Positions 34,239 through 44,083 of a stretch of 64,000 bases of DNA are shown one piece after another. A program made the translations under genes and the position numbers. Numbering within the stretch: position 1 is the first letter of the stretch; the number at the start of each line of letters is the position of its first letter. The notes under the pieces are model-generated. The model was not told where the DNA came from and searched no databases. It saw nothing but the letters and a program-made list of their open reading frames with translations. This DNA comes from Tindallia californiensis. Lineage in GTDB: Bacteria; Bacillota; Clostridia; Peptostreptococcales; Tindalliaceae. The stretch lies in contig NZ_FNPV01000002.1 of the NCBI RefSeq assembly GCF_900107405.1, forward strand, positions 62,001-126,000, read 5' to 3'.

Positions 34239-36860
34239 TCAAGAATACCTCAGTGCTGCCTGAGCGGCTGCCAGTCTGGCAATCGGAACTCGAAACGGAG
34301 AGCAAGATACATAATCCAAGCCTATGATATGGCAGAATTCCACAGAGTTTGGCTCGCCACCATGTTCTCCACATATTCCAAGTTTAATATCCTTACGTGT
34401 TTGCTGACCTCTTTCAATGGCCATTTTCATTAATTCGCCAACCCCTTTTCGATCAATCTGCTGGAAGGGGTCTTTTTCCAGAATTCCTTTTTCTCTATAC
34501 TCTTTAATAAAGCGACCAGCATCGTCTCTTGAGAATCCATAAGTCATCTGTGTTAAATCATTGGTACCAAAAGAGAAAAACTCAGCACCTTTGGCAATTT
34601 CATCTGCTATAATAGTAGCCCTTGGAATTTCTATCATCGTTCCAATCAGGTAGGGGACTGTTATGCCATAATCTTCAAATACTTCTTCAATAACATTTTC
34701 TGCAAGTTCTTTTACGTAGTCAAACTCTTTAACTTCTCCAACCAGAGGTATCATAATTTCTGGAATTACTTCTTGATTTTCTTTTTGTTTCAACTCCGCC
34801 GCTGCCTCCATAATGGCTCTGACCTGCATTTCGTATATTTCTGGATAAGTAACAGCCAGTCGGCATCCACGGTGACCCAGCATTGGGTTTACTTCTTTTA
34901 ACTCAAACACAGTTTCTTTTAAGCGACTGTATGGAACTTCCATTTCTAAGGCCAATTTTTCTATGTCTGCTTTTTCCGAGGGTAAAAATTCGTGTAATGG
35001 AGGATCCAGTAACCTTATGGTCACAGGTCTGGATCCCATTGCCTTAAAAATGCCGATAAAGTCTTCTTTTTGCATCGGCATCAACTTATCAAGGGCTTTT
35101 TTTCGATCTTCTATCGAACGAGAAAGGATCATCCGACGCATAACAGAGATGCGATTATCTTCAAAAAACATATGCTCTGTACGACAAAGGCCTATTCCTT
35201 CTGCTCCAAATTCCACTGCCTTGGCTGAATCTTTAGGCGTATCCGCATTTGTTCTTACCTTTAGTTTCCTTACACTATCTGCCCATTTCATAAGGGTTAG
35301 GAATTCACCCCCTAAGCTGGCGTCTTGGGTTTCAATTTGTCCAGCATACACATGACCGGTATTACCGTCCAAAGAAATAAAGTCCCCTTCTCCAAAGTGC
35401 TGATCATCAATGCTCATCACTTTTTCTGATTCATTGATGTTTAATTCACCCGCACCAGAAACACAGCATTTCCCCATACCTCTCGCTACAACAGCTGCAT
35501 GAGATGTCATTCCGCCTTTAGCTGTCAAGATGCCAACCGAAGCAACCATCCCTTCAATGTCCTCGGGCGAAGTCTCATTTCTAACTAAAATGACAGATTC
35601 ACCATCAGCTTTAGCCTTAACCGCATCTTCAGGAGAAAAATATATTTTTCCAGAAGCGGCTCCGGAAGATGCCGGCAACCCATTCGTAATGAAAGAAGCG
35701 TCATTAAGTGCCTTTTCGTTAAAGGTAGGGTGTAATAGTTGGTCCAGATCATTGGGATTTAAACGAAGAATGGCTTCTTCTTTTGTAATTAATTCCTCTT
35801 TCACCATATCCACAACAATTTGAATAGCGGCATTGGCTGTCCGTTTACCTGTTCTTGTCTGTAACATATACAACGTTCCTGAATCTATCGTAAATTCAAT
35901 ATCTTGCATATCACGATAATGAATTTCCAAGGACTTTGCTACTTCGCAAAATTGTTCATAGGCTTCTGGTAAAATTTCTTTCAGTTCTTCAATATCTCTC
36001 GGTGTTCTAATACCTGCTACTACATCTTCTCCCTGTGCATTCATTAAAAATTCGCCATATAATTTGTTTTCTCCTGTAGAAGGATTTCTTGTAAAGGCAA
36101 CACCTGTTCCGGAATCTTCTCCTGTATTTCCGAAAACCATCACTTGAATATTAACCGCCGTACCCATTGTGTGGGATATATCATTCAAGTCCCGATAAAC
36201 ACGAGCACGAGGATTGTTCCAAGATCTAAAAACAGCTTCCACCGCCATCATAAGCTGGTCTTTAGGGTTTTGAGGAAACTCTTTCCCTGTTTCTTTTTTA
36301 ACCACCTTTTTAAATGCTTCTACCAGCTCTCGCAGGTCTTCTTCTGTAAGGTCCGTATCTGATTTCACTTCTTTTTCTCGCTTTTTTGTTTCTAATAAAT
36401 TATCAAACTTATATTTAGGAATTTCCAATACCACATCACTAAACATTTGTATCAATCTTCTATAACTATCAAAAACAAAGCGAGGATTCTTTGTTATCTC
36501 CGCCATCCCCTTAGCTGTTTCATCGTTTAATCCAAGGTTTAAGATGGTATCCATCATTCCTGGCATCGATACAGCAGCTCCAGATCGTACCGATACAAGA
36601 AGTGGGTTTTTGATATCTCCTAAGGTTTTTTCCATCATTTTTTCAAGTTCCAGCTGTTTTTCTTCAATCTGATGACGTAGTTCATCCCAAATGATATTTC
36701 CTTTTTCGTAATATTCGATGCAAGCTTCTGTTGTAACTGTATAGCCTCCGGGTACCGGAAGTCCAATTCTAGTCATTTCAGCTAAGTTGGATCCTTTCCC
36801 ACCTAAGAGTGGTTTCAAATCTGTTGATCCTTCATGAAAAGCGTAAACATACTTTTTCAA
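34239..36860 (-). CDS. ppdK: Pyruvate, phosphate dikinase
   Basis: Interconverts pyruvate, ATP and phosphate with phosphoenolpyruvate, AMP and pyrophosphate. About 873 residues, the usual length. The N-terminal nucleotide-binding domain has LKPLLGGKGSNLAEMTRIGLPVPGG (read in parts); the central phosphohistidine is in LTAKGGMTSHAAVVARGMGK, with the regulatory threonine two positions before the histidine; the C-terminal PEP/pyruvate barrel has IRLLDPPLHEFLP, MLGHRGCRLA and the catalytic Cys in LGICGEHGGEP. A TTG at 36860 behind GGAGGTG gives the family start MKKYVYAF; the reading frame is open to 36875. Its regulator is immediately upstream. Confidence 0.95.
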   Translation of the reverse strand: MKKYVYAFHEGSTDLKPLLGGKGSNLAEMTRIGLPVPGGYTVTTEACIEYYEKGNIIWDELRHQIEEKQLELEKMMEKTLGDIKNPLLVSVRSGAAVSMPGMMDTILNLGLNDETAKGMAEITKNPRFVFDSYRRLIQMFSDVVLEIPKYKFDNLLETKKREKEVKSDTDLTEEDLRELVEAFKKVVKKETGKEFPQNPKDQLMMAVEAVFRSWNNPRARVYRDLNDISHTMGTAVNIQVMVFGNTGEDSGTGVAFTRNPSTGENKLYGEFLMNAQGEDVVAGIRTPRDIEELKEILPEAYEQFCEVAKSLEIHYRDMQDIEFTIDSGTLYMLQTRTGKRTANAAIQIVVDMVKEELITKEEAILRLNPNDLDQLLHPTFNEKALNDASFITNGLPASSGAASGKIYFSPEDAVKAKADGESVILVRNETSPEDIEGMVASVGILTAKGGMTSHAAVVARGMGKCCVSGAGELNINESEKVMSIDDQHFGEGDFISLDGNTGHVYAGQIETQDASLGGEFLTLMKWADSVRKLKVRTNADTPKDSAKAVEFGAEGIGLCRTEHMFFEDNRISVMRRMILSRSIEDRKKALDKLMPMQKEDFIGIFKAMGSRPVTIRLLDPPLHEFLPSEKADIEKLALEMEVPYSRLKETVFELKEVNPMLGHRGCRLAVTYPEIYEMQVRAIMEAAAELKQKENQEVIPEIMIPLVGEVKEFDYVKELAENVIEEVFEDYGITVPYLIGTMIEIPRATIIADEIAKGAEFFSFGTNDLTQMTYGFSRDDAGRFIKEYREKGILEKDPFQQIDRKGVGELMKMAIERGQQTRKDIKLGICGEHGGEPNSVEFCHIIGLDYVSCSPFRVPIARLAAAQAALRYS

Positions 36861-36879
36861 GCTACACACCTCCATTTTA

Positions 36880-37722
36880 TTATTTTAGTTTACCTACATT
36901 ATAACCGATTTCTCTGCAAATCTCTAAAATAATACTGGCACTTTCTTCAACCGCACGTGCCGAAACATCAATAACAGGACAACTCAGTTTACGCATGATT
37001 TCATCTGCATACTCTAACTCTTCAATAATTCGTTGTATGCTTGCATAGTTAGCACCATCTTTCAATCCCAATGCTTTTATTCGTTCTTTTCTGATTTCGA
37101 TTAGTTTGTATGGATCTGTTGTTAATCCAATGATCTTTTGGGAAGAAACTTCATATAGTTCCTTCGGTGGCTTTACTTCTGGTACCAAGGGCACATTGGC
37201 TACTTTTATGTTTCGATGAGCTAAATACATGCTCAAGGGCGTTTTAGAAGTTCTGGAAATACCAATAAGAACAATATCTGCCTTTTTCAAACCTCTCGGA
37301 TCTTTTCCATCATCATACTTTACAGCAAATTCTATTGCTTCGATTTTTCTAAAGTATTCTTCATCTAGCTTTCTAATCATTCCTGCTTCTCCGATTGGTT
37401 TTGTTCCAAATCTTTTTTCCAAAACATCCATAATCGAGGACATAAGGTCGATGCTCAAAATATTTCTTTTTTCTGTCTCTGCTACCAAGTATTTTTTAAC
37501 TTCTTCAATGACAAGCGTAAACATGATAATCGTATCTTTTGCCATCGCTTCTTCTAAAATATCATCTATCTGTCCTATTTCCGACACAAAAGAATGTCTA
37601 CGAATATCATATTCCTGTAAATTAAACTGGCTTAATGCGGCTTTTGCTACTTGTTCTGCCGTTTCTCCAATAGAGTCAGATATAATGAGTATTTTGGTTT
37701 TTTCAGCCGGAATATCCTGCAT
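36880..37722 (-). CDS. PPDK regulatory protein (bifunctional kinase/pyrophosphorylase, DUF299)
   Basis: 280 residues. The family phosphorylates (ADP-dependent) and dephosphorylates (Pi-dependent) the regulatory threonine next to the catalytic histidine of pyruvate phosphate dikinase. Signatures here: KILIISDSIGETAEQVAKAA at the N-terminus and the P-loop-like VLIGISRTSKTPLSMYLAH (about 153-171). The gene directly precedes ppdK (19 bp gap), so it is a PPDK rather than PEP-synthase regulator. ATG at 37722 with GAGAGGAGAACAA upstream. Confidence 0.93.
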   Translation of the reverse strand: MQDIPAEKTKILIISDSIGETAEQVAKAALSQFNLQEYDIRRHSFVSEIGQIDDILEEAMAKDTIIMFTLVIEEVKKYLVAETEKRNILSIDLMSSIMDVLEKRFGTKPIGEAGMIRKLDEEYFRKIEAIEFAVKYDDGKDPRGLKKADIVLIGISRTSKTPLSMYLAHRNIKVANVPLVPEVKPPKELYEVSSQKIIGLTTDPYKLIEIRKERIKALGLKDGANYASIQRIIEELEYADEIMRKLSCPVIDVSARAVEESASIILEICREIGYNVGKLK

Positions 37723-37748
37723 AGTTTGTTCTCCTCTCTATCCTGTTG

Positions 37749-39137
37749 TTAAAAATCAAGTTTTTCTGCTAAATATGTTTTTAGTTTATCAATAGATACC
37801 CGCTCCTGATCCATTGAATCTCTATGGCGAATCGTAACGGCTTTGTCTTCCAATGTATCGAAATCAACGGTAATACAAAAAGGTGTTCCTATTTCGTCAT
37901 GGCGTCTATACCGTTTACCGATGCTTCCTGCTTCATCATAATCAATCATATACTCTTTCGATAGCTCACTGAAAAGTTTTTCTGCTTCTTCTGACAATTT
38001 TTTTGTCAGTGGCAAGACAGCTGCCTTAAAAGGAGACAAAGCAGGATGTAAACGAAGGACTACCCGGCTATCTTTTTCGCTTATCGCTTCCTCTTCATAG
38101 GCATCTACTAAGAAGGCTAAGGCTACACGATCCACGCCTACTGACGGTTCAATACAGTAGGGGATATATTTTTCATTTGTAGCAGGATCAAGATAGTTAA
38201 AATCTGTTCCTGAATGGTCACGATGCTGCTTTAGATCAAAATCCGTTCTGTCGGCAATTCCCCAAAGTTCTCCCCATCCAAAAGGAAATCGAAACTCGAT
38301 GTCTGTCGTTGCATTACTGTAGTGAGATAATTCATCCTGCCCATGTTCTCTCATTCTTATGCTTTCTTCCTTTAATCCAAGGTTCAAAAGCCAGTTTTTG
38401 CAGAAATCTGACCAATAGTGAAACCATTCTATATCCGTACCCGGTTTACAGAAAAACTCTAACTCCATTTGTTCAAATTCTCTTGTTCTGAACGTAAAAT
38501 TTCCTGGTGTGATTTCATTACGAAAAGCTTTACCTACCTGACCGATTCCAAAAGGAATTTTTTTTCTAGATGATCTTTGCACATTTTTAAAGTTCACAAA
38601 AATGCCTTGCGCCGTTTCTGGTCGTAAGTAAATTTGTGTACTGCTGTTTTCGGTCACTCCCTGGAAGGTCTTAAACATTAAGTTGAATTCACGAATATCA
38701 GTAAAGTTTTTTGCTCCACATTCCGGACAAGATACTTGATTCTCTTCTATAAATGATTTCATTTTTTCTGGTGCCCACCCATCTACAGGTGTTTCGTCGG
38801 CTTTTTTTTGTAAAACATCTTCTATTATTTTATCGGCTCTAAACCTACTTTTGCATTCCTTACAGTCCATCAAAGGATCACTAAATCCACCTACATGTCC
38901 CGATGCTTCCCATGTTTTCGGATTCATCAATATGGCTGCATCCAACCCTACATTATGTGGGTTTTGCTGAATAAACTTTTTCCACCAGGCTTTTTTTACA
39001 TTATTTTTAAGCTCTACTCCCAATGGGCCGTAATCCCACGTATTTGCTAATCCTCCATACACCTCCGAACCCGGAAAAACAAACCCTCTATTCTTAGCCA
39101 TTGCAACAATTTTTTCCATGCTTTTCTCTTGACTCAA
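37749..39137 (-). CDS. glyS: Glycyl-tRNA synthetase (dimeric, eukaryote-like class II)
   Basis: 462 residues, the single-chain alpha2 type rather than the GlyQ/GlyS heterotetramer. Class II motifs are visible: [17 protein letters not shown] at motif 1, [31 protein letters not shown] (read in parts) at motif 2 and [14 protein letters not shown] at motif 3. A zinc-binding pair, [10 protein letters not shown] and [11 protein letters not shown], lies in the insertion. The C-terminal anticodon-binding domain is complete. Start is TTG at 39137 behind AAGGAGG. Expression is governed by the glycine T-box directly upstream. Confidence 0.95.
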   Translation of the reverse strand: MSQEKSMEKIVAMAKNRGFVFPGSEVYGGLANTWDYGPLGVELKNNVKKAWWKKFIQQNPHNVGLDAAILMNPKTWEASGHVGGFSDPLMDCKECKSRFRADKIIEDVLQKKADETPVDGWAPEKMKSFIEENQVSCPECGAKNFTDIREFNLMFKTFQGVTENSSTQIYLRPETAQGIFVNFKNVQRSSRKKIPFGIGQVGKAFRNEITPGNFTFRTREFEQMELEFFCKPGTDIEWFHYWSDFCKNWLLNLGLKEESIRMREHGQDELSHYSNATTDIEFRFPFGWGELWGIADRTDFDLKQHRDHSGTDFNYLDPATNEKYIPYCIEPSVGVDRVALAFLVDAYEEEAISEKDSRVVLRLHPALSPFKAAVLPLTKKLSEEAEKLFSELSKEYMIDYDEAGSIGKRYRRHDEIGTPFCITVDFDTLEDKAVTIRHRDSMDQERVSIDKLKTYLAEKLDF

Positions 39138-39162
39138 TTCAATTCCTCCTTAAAATAAATTC

Positions 39163-39383
39163 AAAAAAAATGCCTTTCATCCCTATCAATCTAGGGACGA
39201 AAGACATTTCACTTCCGCGGTTCCACCCTATTTGACACAGAACCTGTGTCCTCTTTTGTCACCAAGACTCCAAAGTGCCTTTCACACCTTTCCAGTATCA
39301 GGCTCCCACTATCCCCGACTCGCTTATACTTTCAAGAACGCTACTCTTCTTTTTCATCGTCTTAAAAAATATGTGCTTATACT
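39163..39383 (-). promoter_or_regulatory. T-box leader of glyS, glycine specifier (GGC)
   Basis: A compact T-box on the minus strand. Stem I ends with GGC directly before ACTTTGGAG, the position that holds the specifier in all leaders of this window; GGC reads glycine, matching the gene. The antiterminator T-box AGGGTGGAACCGCGG is present. The terminator CTTTCGTCCCTA / TAGGGATGAAAG is followed by eight T. As in other Gly leaders, there is little room for Stem II. Confidence 0.92.
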
Positions 39384-39389
39384 ATAAAG

Positions 39390-39418
39390 AATGTATCAGA
39401 TTCTTTACAGCCTGTCAA
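39390..39418 (-). promoter_or_regulatory. Promoter of the glyS T-box transcript
   Basis: Minus strand TTGACA (39418-39413), 17-bp spacer, TACATT (39395-39390) preceded by TGA. Confidence 0.8.
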
Positions 39419-39449
39419 TTCACTAGTTTTCATTTAGTTTTTGCCTTTT

Positions 39450-40448
39450 TCACTTCAAATCATTCAGCAAAGATATTTTTCCGATATGTTTTCCTTTTTC
39501 TAATAGCTGATGTGCTTCTTTTACTTCTGAAAAACCATAAACAGACTGATGAAGCATTGGTTTGACTCTATCTTGTTCAACCAAACCAGCAATTTTTGAT
39601 AAATTTTCTCCCATTTTTTCCCTTCCTTCATCTGATATCAAGGGCAAAAGCAAGAATACAACATGAAGCGTCAGCCCTTTCCCGTGTAACAACGACAAAT
39701 CATGGGTAGATCTGGTGTTAGTTGATATGACCGTGCCTTTAGCAGCAGCGGCCTGAAAAGAATGGTCAAGGGTTTCTTTGCCAACCGTATCAAAGACTAG
39801 ATGAAATCCTTTTCCACCTGTTACTCTTTCAACATAGTCCTTTACCTTTTCTTCTTTATAGTACACTACTTCATCTGCACCTAGCTTTAATGCTATATCC
39901 GCTTTATGTTTATCTGATACCGTTGTGGTCACGTGAGCTCCCTGTTTTTTTGCCAGTTGGACAGCTATATGGCCAACACCACCAGCCGCACCGTGTATCA
40001 AGATTTTATCCCCTTTTTTTATGTTCCCTCTTTCCATCAAAGCTTCCCACGCCGTCAAAGATACTACAGGAAGCGCGGCGGCTTCTTCCATGGATAAACC
40101 CTCCGGTTTTCGAGCCGCCAGTCTTTCATCTATCACCATATATTCTGCAAGCGCACCACCGTGACCTTTGACACCTCCGCCAAGCGCAAAAACCTCGTCA
40201 CCTTTTTTGAATCGTTTTACATCAGGAGATACTTCTACGATTGTTCCTGCTACATCTCCATGTAAAATAGCCGGAAAATCAGGCGTTAACGCTGGCACCA
40301 GTCCACTTCTGATTTTAATATCAATGGGGTTGACACTTGAGGCTTTTACATGAATTTTCACCTGACCTGGTAGTAGGCTTGGTTCTTCCAAAGAATGCTC
40401 CTGGAAACAATGCGCACTGCCAAATTCATTAATCACCATTGCTTTCAT
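39450..40448 (-). CDS. MDR-family NADPH-dependent oxidoreductase (quinone reductase-like)
   Basis: 332 residues. GroES-like N-terminal domain with VKASSVNPIDIKIRSG and HGDVAGTIVEV; cofactor domain with the nucleotide loop ILIHGAAGGVGHIAVQLAKK (about 148-167). The zinc-ligand cysteines of classical alcohol dehydrogenases are not seen, which places it with zinc-independent quinone or enoyl reductases. Substrate unknown. It is divergent from the DUF1576 operon and precedes the glyS leader, with its own good ribosome site (AAAGGAG). Confidence 0.85.
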   Translation of the reverse strand: MKAMVINEFGSAHCFQEHSLEEPSLLPGQVKIHVKASSVNPIDIKIRSGLVPALTPDFPAILHGDVAGTIVEVSPDVKRFKKGDEVFALGGGVKGHGGALAEYMVIDERLAARKPEGLSMEEAAALPVVSLTAWEALMERGNIKKGDKILIHGAAGGVGHIAVQLAKKQGAHVTTTVSDKHKADIALKLGADEVVYYKEEKVKDYVERVTGGKGFHLVFDTVGKETLDHSFQAAAAKGTVISTNTRSTHDLSLLHGKGLTLHVVFLLLPLISDEGREKMGENLSKIAGLVEQDRVKPMLHQSVYGFSEVKEAHQLLEKGKHIGKISLLNDLK

Positions 40449-40562
40449 TTTTTCAACTCCTTTACGTCTTCTTGTTTATTTGTTTTTTATCGCTTATGCT
40501 TTACCTGTTACCCAGTTTTTTTCTTCTTTATTGCTTTTTTGTCATGATAAATAGGTTTTTTC

Positions 40563-40591
40563 TTTAACTTTGTCCAGATAATTGGTATACT
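40563..40591 (+). promoter_or_regulatory. Candidate promoter of the DUF1576 operon
   Basis: TTTAAC (40563-40568), 17-bp spacer, TATACT (40586-40591) preceded by TGG, an extended -10. Confidence 0.55.
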
Positions 40592-40645
40592 ATTTAAGAA
40601 TTAATTCGTTTTTTGTTGACTAAATTTATGCAGGAGGTATCATCC

Positions 40646-41968
40646 TTGGAAAAATCTGTTGAGCTAAAATCACACGCTAAGTCCAGTGTCTTTGAAAAAG
40701 AGCAGGTGTGCGTTGTAGAAACGGAAGAAAAAGTAAAGTATTTTATCATGACTGGCTTTGCTATTATTTTATTGTTATCTTCTTTTCTTTTTAATCACCC
40801 TTCTGAAATTGTTCAAGGTTTCCTTGACATCGTCGTATCTCCAAGCATACTTGTATCAGACTACATGGTAATTGGAAATGTCGGTGCTTCTTTCTTTAAT
40901 GCCGGAATATTAATGTTACTCTCGATTTACCTAGCCTATAAAAATAAGGTCAATATGAATGGTCCTATTATGGCAGCCGCTTTCACAGTTGCAGGTTTTG
41001 CACTTTTCGGAAAAAATATTTTCAATATTTGGCCCGTGATTATTGGTGTTTACCTGCGGTCCTTATACGCAAAAGAAAAGTTTAGCAAATTTATTTTACC
41101 AGCTTTGTTTGGTACAGCCCTTGGACCTCTTGTCAGTCAGGTTTCTTTTGGATACGATTTAGGCCACATCCCTGCTATTCTGTTGGGATGTGCCATTGGA
41201 GTATCGGCGGGTTTTTTACTGCCACCTCTGGCAAATCATTTTATTAAGTTTCATCAAGGGTTTAATCTGTACAACATAGGCTTTACCTGTGGAATTGTTG
41301 GTATGCTCTTTATGGCATTTTTTCGTTCCTTTGATCTGGAAAATCCTGCTACTTTAATTGTTGCTGAAGGTTTTAACAAGACCTTCACTATTTACCTAAG
41401 TCTCTTTTTTGGAATCATGCTTATTGCCGGATTCTTTTCTAATAACCGTTCTTTTAAGAGATACTCTTGGGTACTGAAGCATTCCGGAAGATTGGTTTCA
41501 GACTTTGTATCCTTAAATGGTTTTGGTCTTTCTCTCATCAACATGGCCTTATTAGGGTATCTATCTATGGGCTACGTACTAATCGTAGGCGGTGAACTGA
41601 ATGGCCCTATTATTGGAGGTATTTTTACCATTGTTGGTTTTGGTGCTTTCGGTAAACACACCAAAAATGTGCTCCCTTTGTTTTTAGGTGTTTACCTCGC
41701 ATCTCTTTTTCAGATATGGGATGCAAATTCTACAGGCGCTTTGCTTGCCGCTCTTTTCGGAACAACCTTAGCCCCTATTGCCGGTGCTTATGGCTGGTCC
41801 TTTGGAATCATCGCCGGTATTGTTCATATGACCATGGTCATGAATGTTGGTTTTTTGCACGGAGGAATGAATCTATACAACAATGGTTTTTCAGGTGGAT
41901 TTGTTGCAGCTATTTTAACACCTCTTTTCGACTCACTAAATCGTTTTAAAGGAGATGCTGAATCTTGA
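40646..41968 (+). CDS. DUF1576 multi-pass membrane protein with internal duplication
   Basis: About 440 residues from the TTG at 40646, chosen because CAGGAGG lies 8 nt upstream (frame open to 40613). After a hydrophilic N-terminus of about 40 residues there are some 12 hydrophobic segments arranged as two homologous halves. Half 1 contains NMNGPIMAAAFTVAGFALFGK, GVYLRSLY, PALFGTALGPL and HQGFNLYNIGFTCG; half 2 contains LNGPIIGGIFTIVGFGAFGK, GVYLASLF, AALFGTTLAPI and HGGMNLYNNGFSGG. Such pseudo-symmetry is typical of transporters or channels. The family (recognised as DUF1576) has no established substrate. The downstream gene overlaps it. Confidence 0.85.
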   Translation: MEKSVELKSHAKSSVFEKEQVCVVETEEKVKYFIMTGFAIILLLSSFLFNHPSEIVQGFLDIVVSPSILVSDYMVIGNVGASFFNAGILMLLSIYLAYKNKVNMNGPIMAAAFTVAGFALFGKNIFNIWPVIIGVYLRSLYAKEKFSKFILPALFGTALGPLVSQVSFGYDLGHIPAILLGCAIGVSAGFLLPPLANHFIKFHQGFNLYNIGFTCGIVGMLFMAFFRSFDLENPATLIVAEGFNKTFTIYLSLFFGIMLIAGFFSNNRSFKRYSWVLKHSGRLVSDFVSLNGFGLSLINMALLGYLSMGYVLIVGGELNGPIIGGIFTIVGFGAFGKHTKNVLPLFLGVYLASLFQIWDANSTGALLAALFGTTLAPIAGAYGWSFGIIAGIVHMTMVMNVGFLHGGMNLYNNGFSGGFVAAILTPLFDSLNRFKGDAES

Positions 41969-42303
41969 GAAAAGAACGCATGAAAACAATCAAGGTGATC
42001 GATGAATTAATTGCCTATTTTTTTTCGCATCAGATTGATAACTTTTCTGTAGATGTTCACTACGGTCAAAAACAAGTAAAAATTATGCTTCAAGGTACTT
42101 GCTTACATCAACCGGATGATTTGGATCAATTGGACGAAGTGCTAAACGCTCCGAGACAGGATGAGTTGGAAGACTATTATTGGTCTTTGTTAGGCGAAAG
42201 CAGAAGTTATCAGGAGCTTAATCTTCTTGGATCCTTAGTAGACTGTGCCGACGTTTTATATGAAGATGAAAAGTTATATGTAACCGTTTTTAGAAATAAA
42301 TAA
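41965..42303 (+). CDS. Small acidic soluble protein, partner of DUF1576 gene
   Basis: 112 residues from a TTG overlapping the DUF1576 stop (TTGA); an ATG at 41980 is an alternative. No membrane helix or signal peptide. It is acidic, with a segment HQPDDLDQLDEVLNAPRQDE and a terminal strand-like DEKLYVTVFRNK. I do not recognise the family. The overlap and the terminator directly after it indicate a two-gene operon, so a cytosolic accessory or regulatory role for the membrane protein is the simplest inference. Confidence 0.7.
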   Translation: MRKERMKTIKVIDELIAYFFSHQIDNFSVDVHYGQKQVKIMLQGTCLHQPDDLDQLDEVLNAPRQDELEDYYWSLLGESRSYQELNLLGSLVDCADVLYEDEKLYVTVFRNK

Positions 42304-42330
42304 AAGAACTTACCTCTACCTCTTTATATG

Positions 42331-42361
42331 AAAAGCCACAGTGTATCAGACTGTGGCTTTT
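42331..42361. terminator. Bidirectional terminator between convergent operons
   Basis: Perfect 12-bp stem AAAAGCCACAGT / ACTGTGGCTTTT with a 7-nt loop. It serves the DUF1576 pair on the plus strand and the ilvB end of the ilv/leu operon on the minus strand. Confidence 0.88.
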
Positions 42362-42377
42362 ATCATTTTTATTTCAT

Positions 42378-44063
42378 TTATTCCTGAGATTCTTCCATAA
42401 TTAAATCTTTAATAGCCGCTCCCGGAGGAACCATCGGAAATACTTTATCATCAGGATCAATAGGACAATGTATGACTACGGGAACCGTTTGTGTTAAAGC
42501 TTCTTTTAGAATCGGTTCGACATCTTCCACCCTCTCCATTCGATATCCTTTTGCACCGTAAGCTTCCGCTAACTTAATAAAATCGGTACAACGATTCCTA
42601 TCTGTTTGAGAAAAGCGTTTATCGAAAAACAAGTCCTGCCATTGTCTAACCATTCCCAATACCTGATTATCTAGCACCAGTACAATGACCGGCAAATGAT
42701 AATGCACCGCCGTGGCTAATTCATTATTGTTCATACAAAAACTACCATCACCAGCAATATTTACTACTATTTTATCAGGGTTTCCTAGTTTTGCACCTAA
42801 ACTGGCTCCCAGTCCATACCCCATTGTCCCCAAACCACCGGAGGATAAGAAGGTTCTTGGTAAAACATAATCATAATATTGAGCTGACCACATTTGACTT
42901 TGACCTACTTCCGTTGTGATAATGGCTTTTCCAGAGGTAAGTTCACTTAACTTTCGAATCACATAATGTGGTTTAATAGCGCCGTTCTGATTTTTTTCCA
43001 ACGGGTATTGTTCTTTCCATTGGATAATTTGTTCTTTCCATTGGTATCGTTCTTTACTTACCTTTTCCTTCAGTTTTTCATTTAACCTTTTTAGGGATGC
43101 TTTGACATCACCAGCCATATGGTAAAAAGTTTGTATGTTTTTATTAATCTCCGCAGGATCAATATCAATATGCACAATGTTTGCTTCCGAAGCAAACAGC
43201 TTTATATTGCTGGTTATCCGATCACTAAACCTTGATCCAATAGCAATAAAAAGATCACATTCCGAGGAGGCAAGGTTCGATGTCTTACTTCCATGCATGC
43301 CAATCATACCGGTAAATAATTCGTGATTAGTAGGGATTCCTCCCAGCCCCATCAAGGACGAAGCAACAGGTGACTGTATTTTTTCTACCAGCGCAAGGGT
43401 TTCTTGTGATGCATCAGATCTAATCACACCCCCGCCAGTGAGTATAAAAGGTTTCTTTGATGCGTTAATGAGTTCAACCACAGCATCTAATGTTTCTTCA
43501 CAAATGGAGTCTGTATGTTCAAAAGCAGGTTTCATTGTCTCTTTCTTATATTCAGCTAGAGCTACGGTAACATCTTTGGGGATATCAACCAATACGGGTC
43601 CAGGCCTGCCTTCTTGAGCAATATAAAAAGCCCTTCGGATGGTTGGTGCCAAATCCTCCACTTTTTTTACAATGAAATTGTGTTTTGTAATAGGCATGGT
43701 AATTCCTGTAATATCAACTTCCTGAAAACTATCTTTTCCAAGTAAAGCAACTGGCACATTTCCTGTAATCGCCACCATTGGTACAGAATCCATATAAGCA
43801 GTAGCAATTCCAGTTACTAAGTTTGTAGCACCAGGTCCTGATGTTGCAATGCATACGCCAACCTTTCCTGTCGATCGTGCATAGCCATCAGCAGCATGAG
43901 AAGCCCCTTGTTCATGTGCCGTTAAAATATGCTTTATCCGATCTTGGTATTCATATATTGCGTCATAAATATTAATGACGGCGCCCCCTGGATAGCCGAA
44001 TACGGTGTCGACGTTGTGTTCCAGTAAGCATTCCATTAAGATTTGAGATCCATTTAATCGCAT
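42378..44063 (-). CDS. ilvB: Acetolactate synthase catalytic subunit, copy 2
   Basis: 561 residues. FGYPGGAVINIYDAIYEYQD at the N-terminus, catalytic Glu in LTAHEQGASHAADGY, ATSGPGATNLVTGIATAYMD, and ThDP motif GDGSFCMNNNELATAVHYH ending in VLDN (the last position pair is D-N rather than the commoner N-N). It is clearly paralogous to the copy at 23391-25037 but not a recent duplicate. It is the last gene of the ilvN-ilvC-leuA-leuB-ilvB operon, four genes away from its small subunit. It follows leuB after 20 bp. Confidence 0.93.
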   Translation of the reverse strand: MRLNGSQILMECLLEHNVDTVFGYPGGAVINIYDAIYEYQDRIKHILTAHEQGASHAADGYARSTGKVGVCIATSGPGATNLVTGIATAYMDSVPMVAITGNVPVALLGKDSFQEVDITGITMPITKHNFIVKKVEDLAPTIRRAFYIAQEGRPGPVLVDIPKDVTVALAEYKKETMKPAFEHTDSICEETLDAVVELINASKKPFILTGGGVIRSDASQETLALVEKIQSPVASSLMGLGGIPTNHELFTGMIGMHGSKTSNLASSECDLFIAIGSRFSDRITSNIKLFASEANIVHIDIDPAEINKNIQTFYHMAGDVKASLKRLNEKLKEKVSKERYQWKEQIIQWKEQYPLEKNQNGAIKPHYVIRKLSELTSGKAIITTEVGQSQMWSAQYYDYVLPRTFLSSGGLGTMGYGLGASLGAKLGNPDKIVVNIAGDGSFCMNNNELATAVHYHLPVIVLVLDNQVLGMVRQWQDLFFDKRFSQTDRNRCTDFIKLAEAYGAKGYRMERVEDVEPILKEALTQTVPVVIHCPIDPDDKVFPMVPPGAAIKDLIMEESQE

Positions 44064-44083
44064 TAGGCTGACACACCTTTCTT

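Noticed and set aside
37229-37795. 188-codon plus-strand frame
   Set aside because: Antisense of the PPDK regulator, which has clear family motifs on the minus strand.
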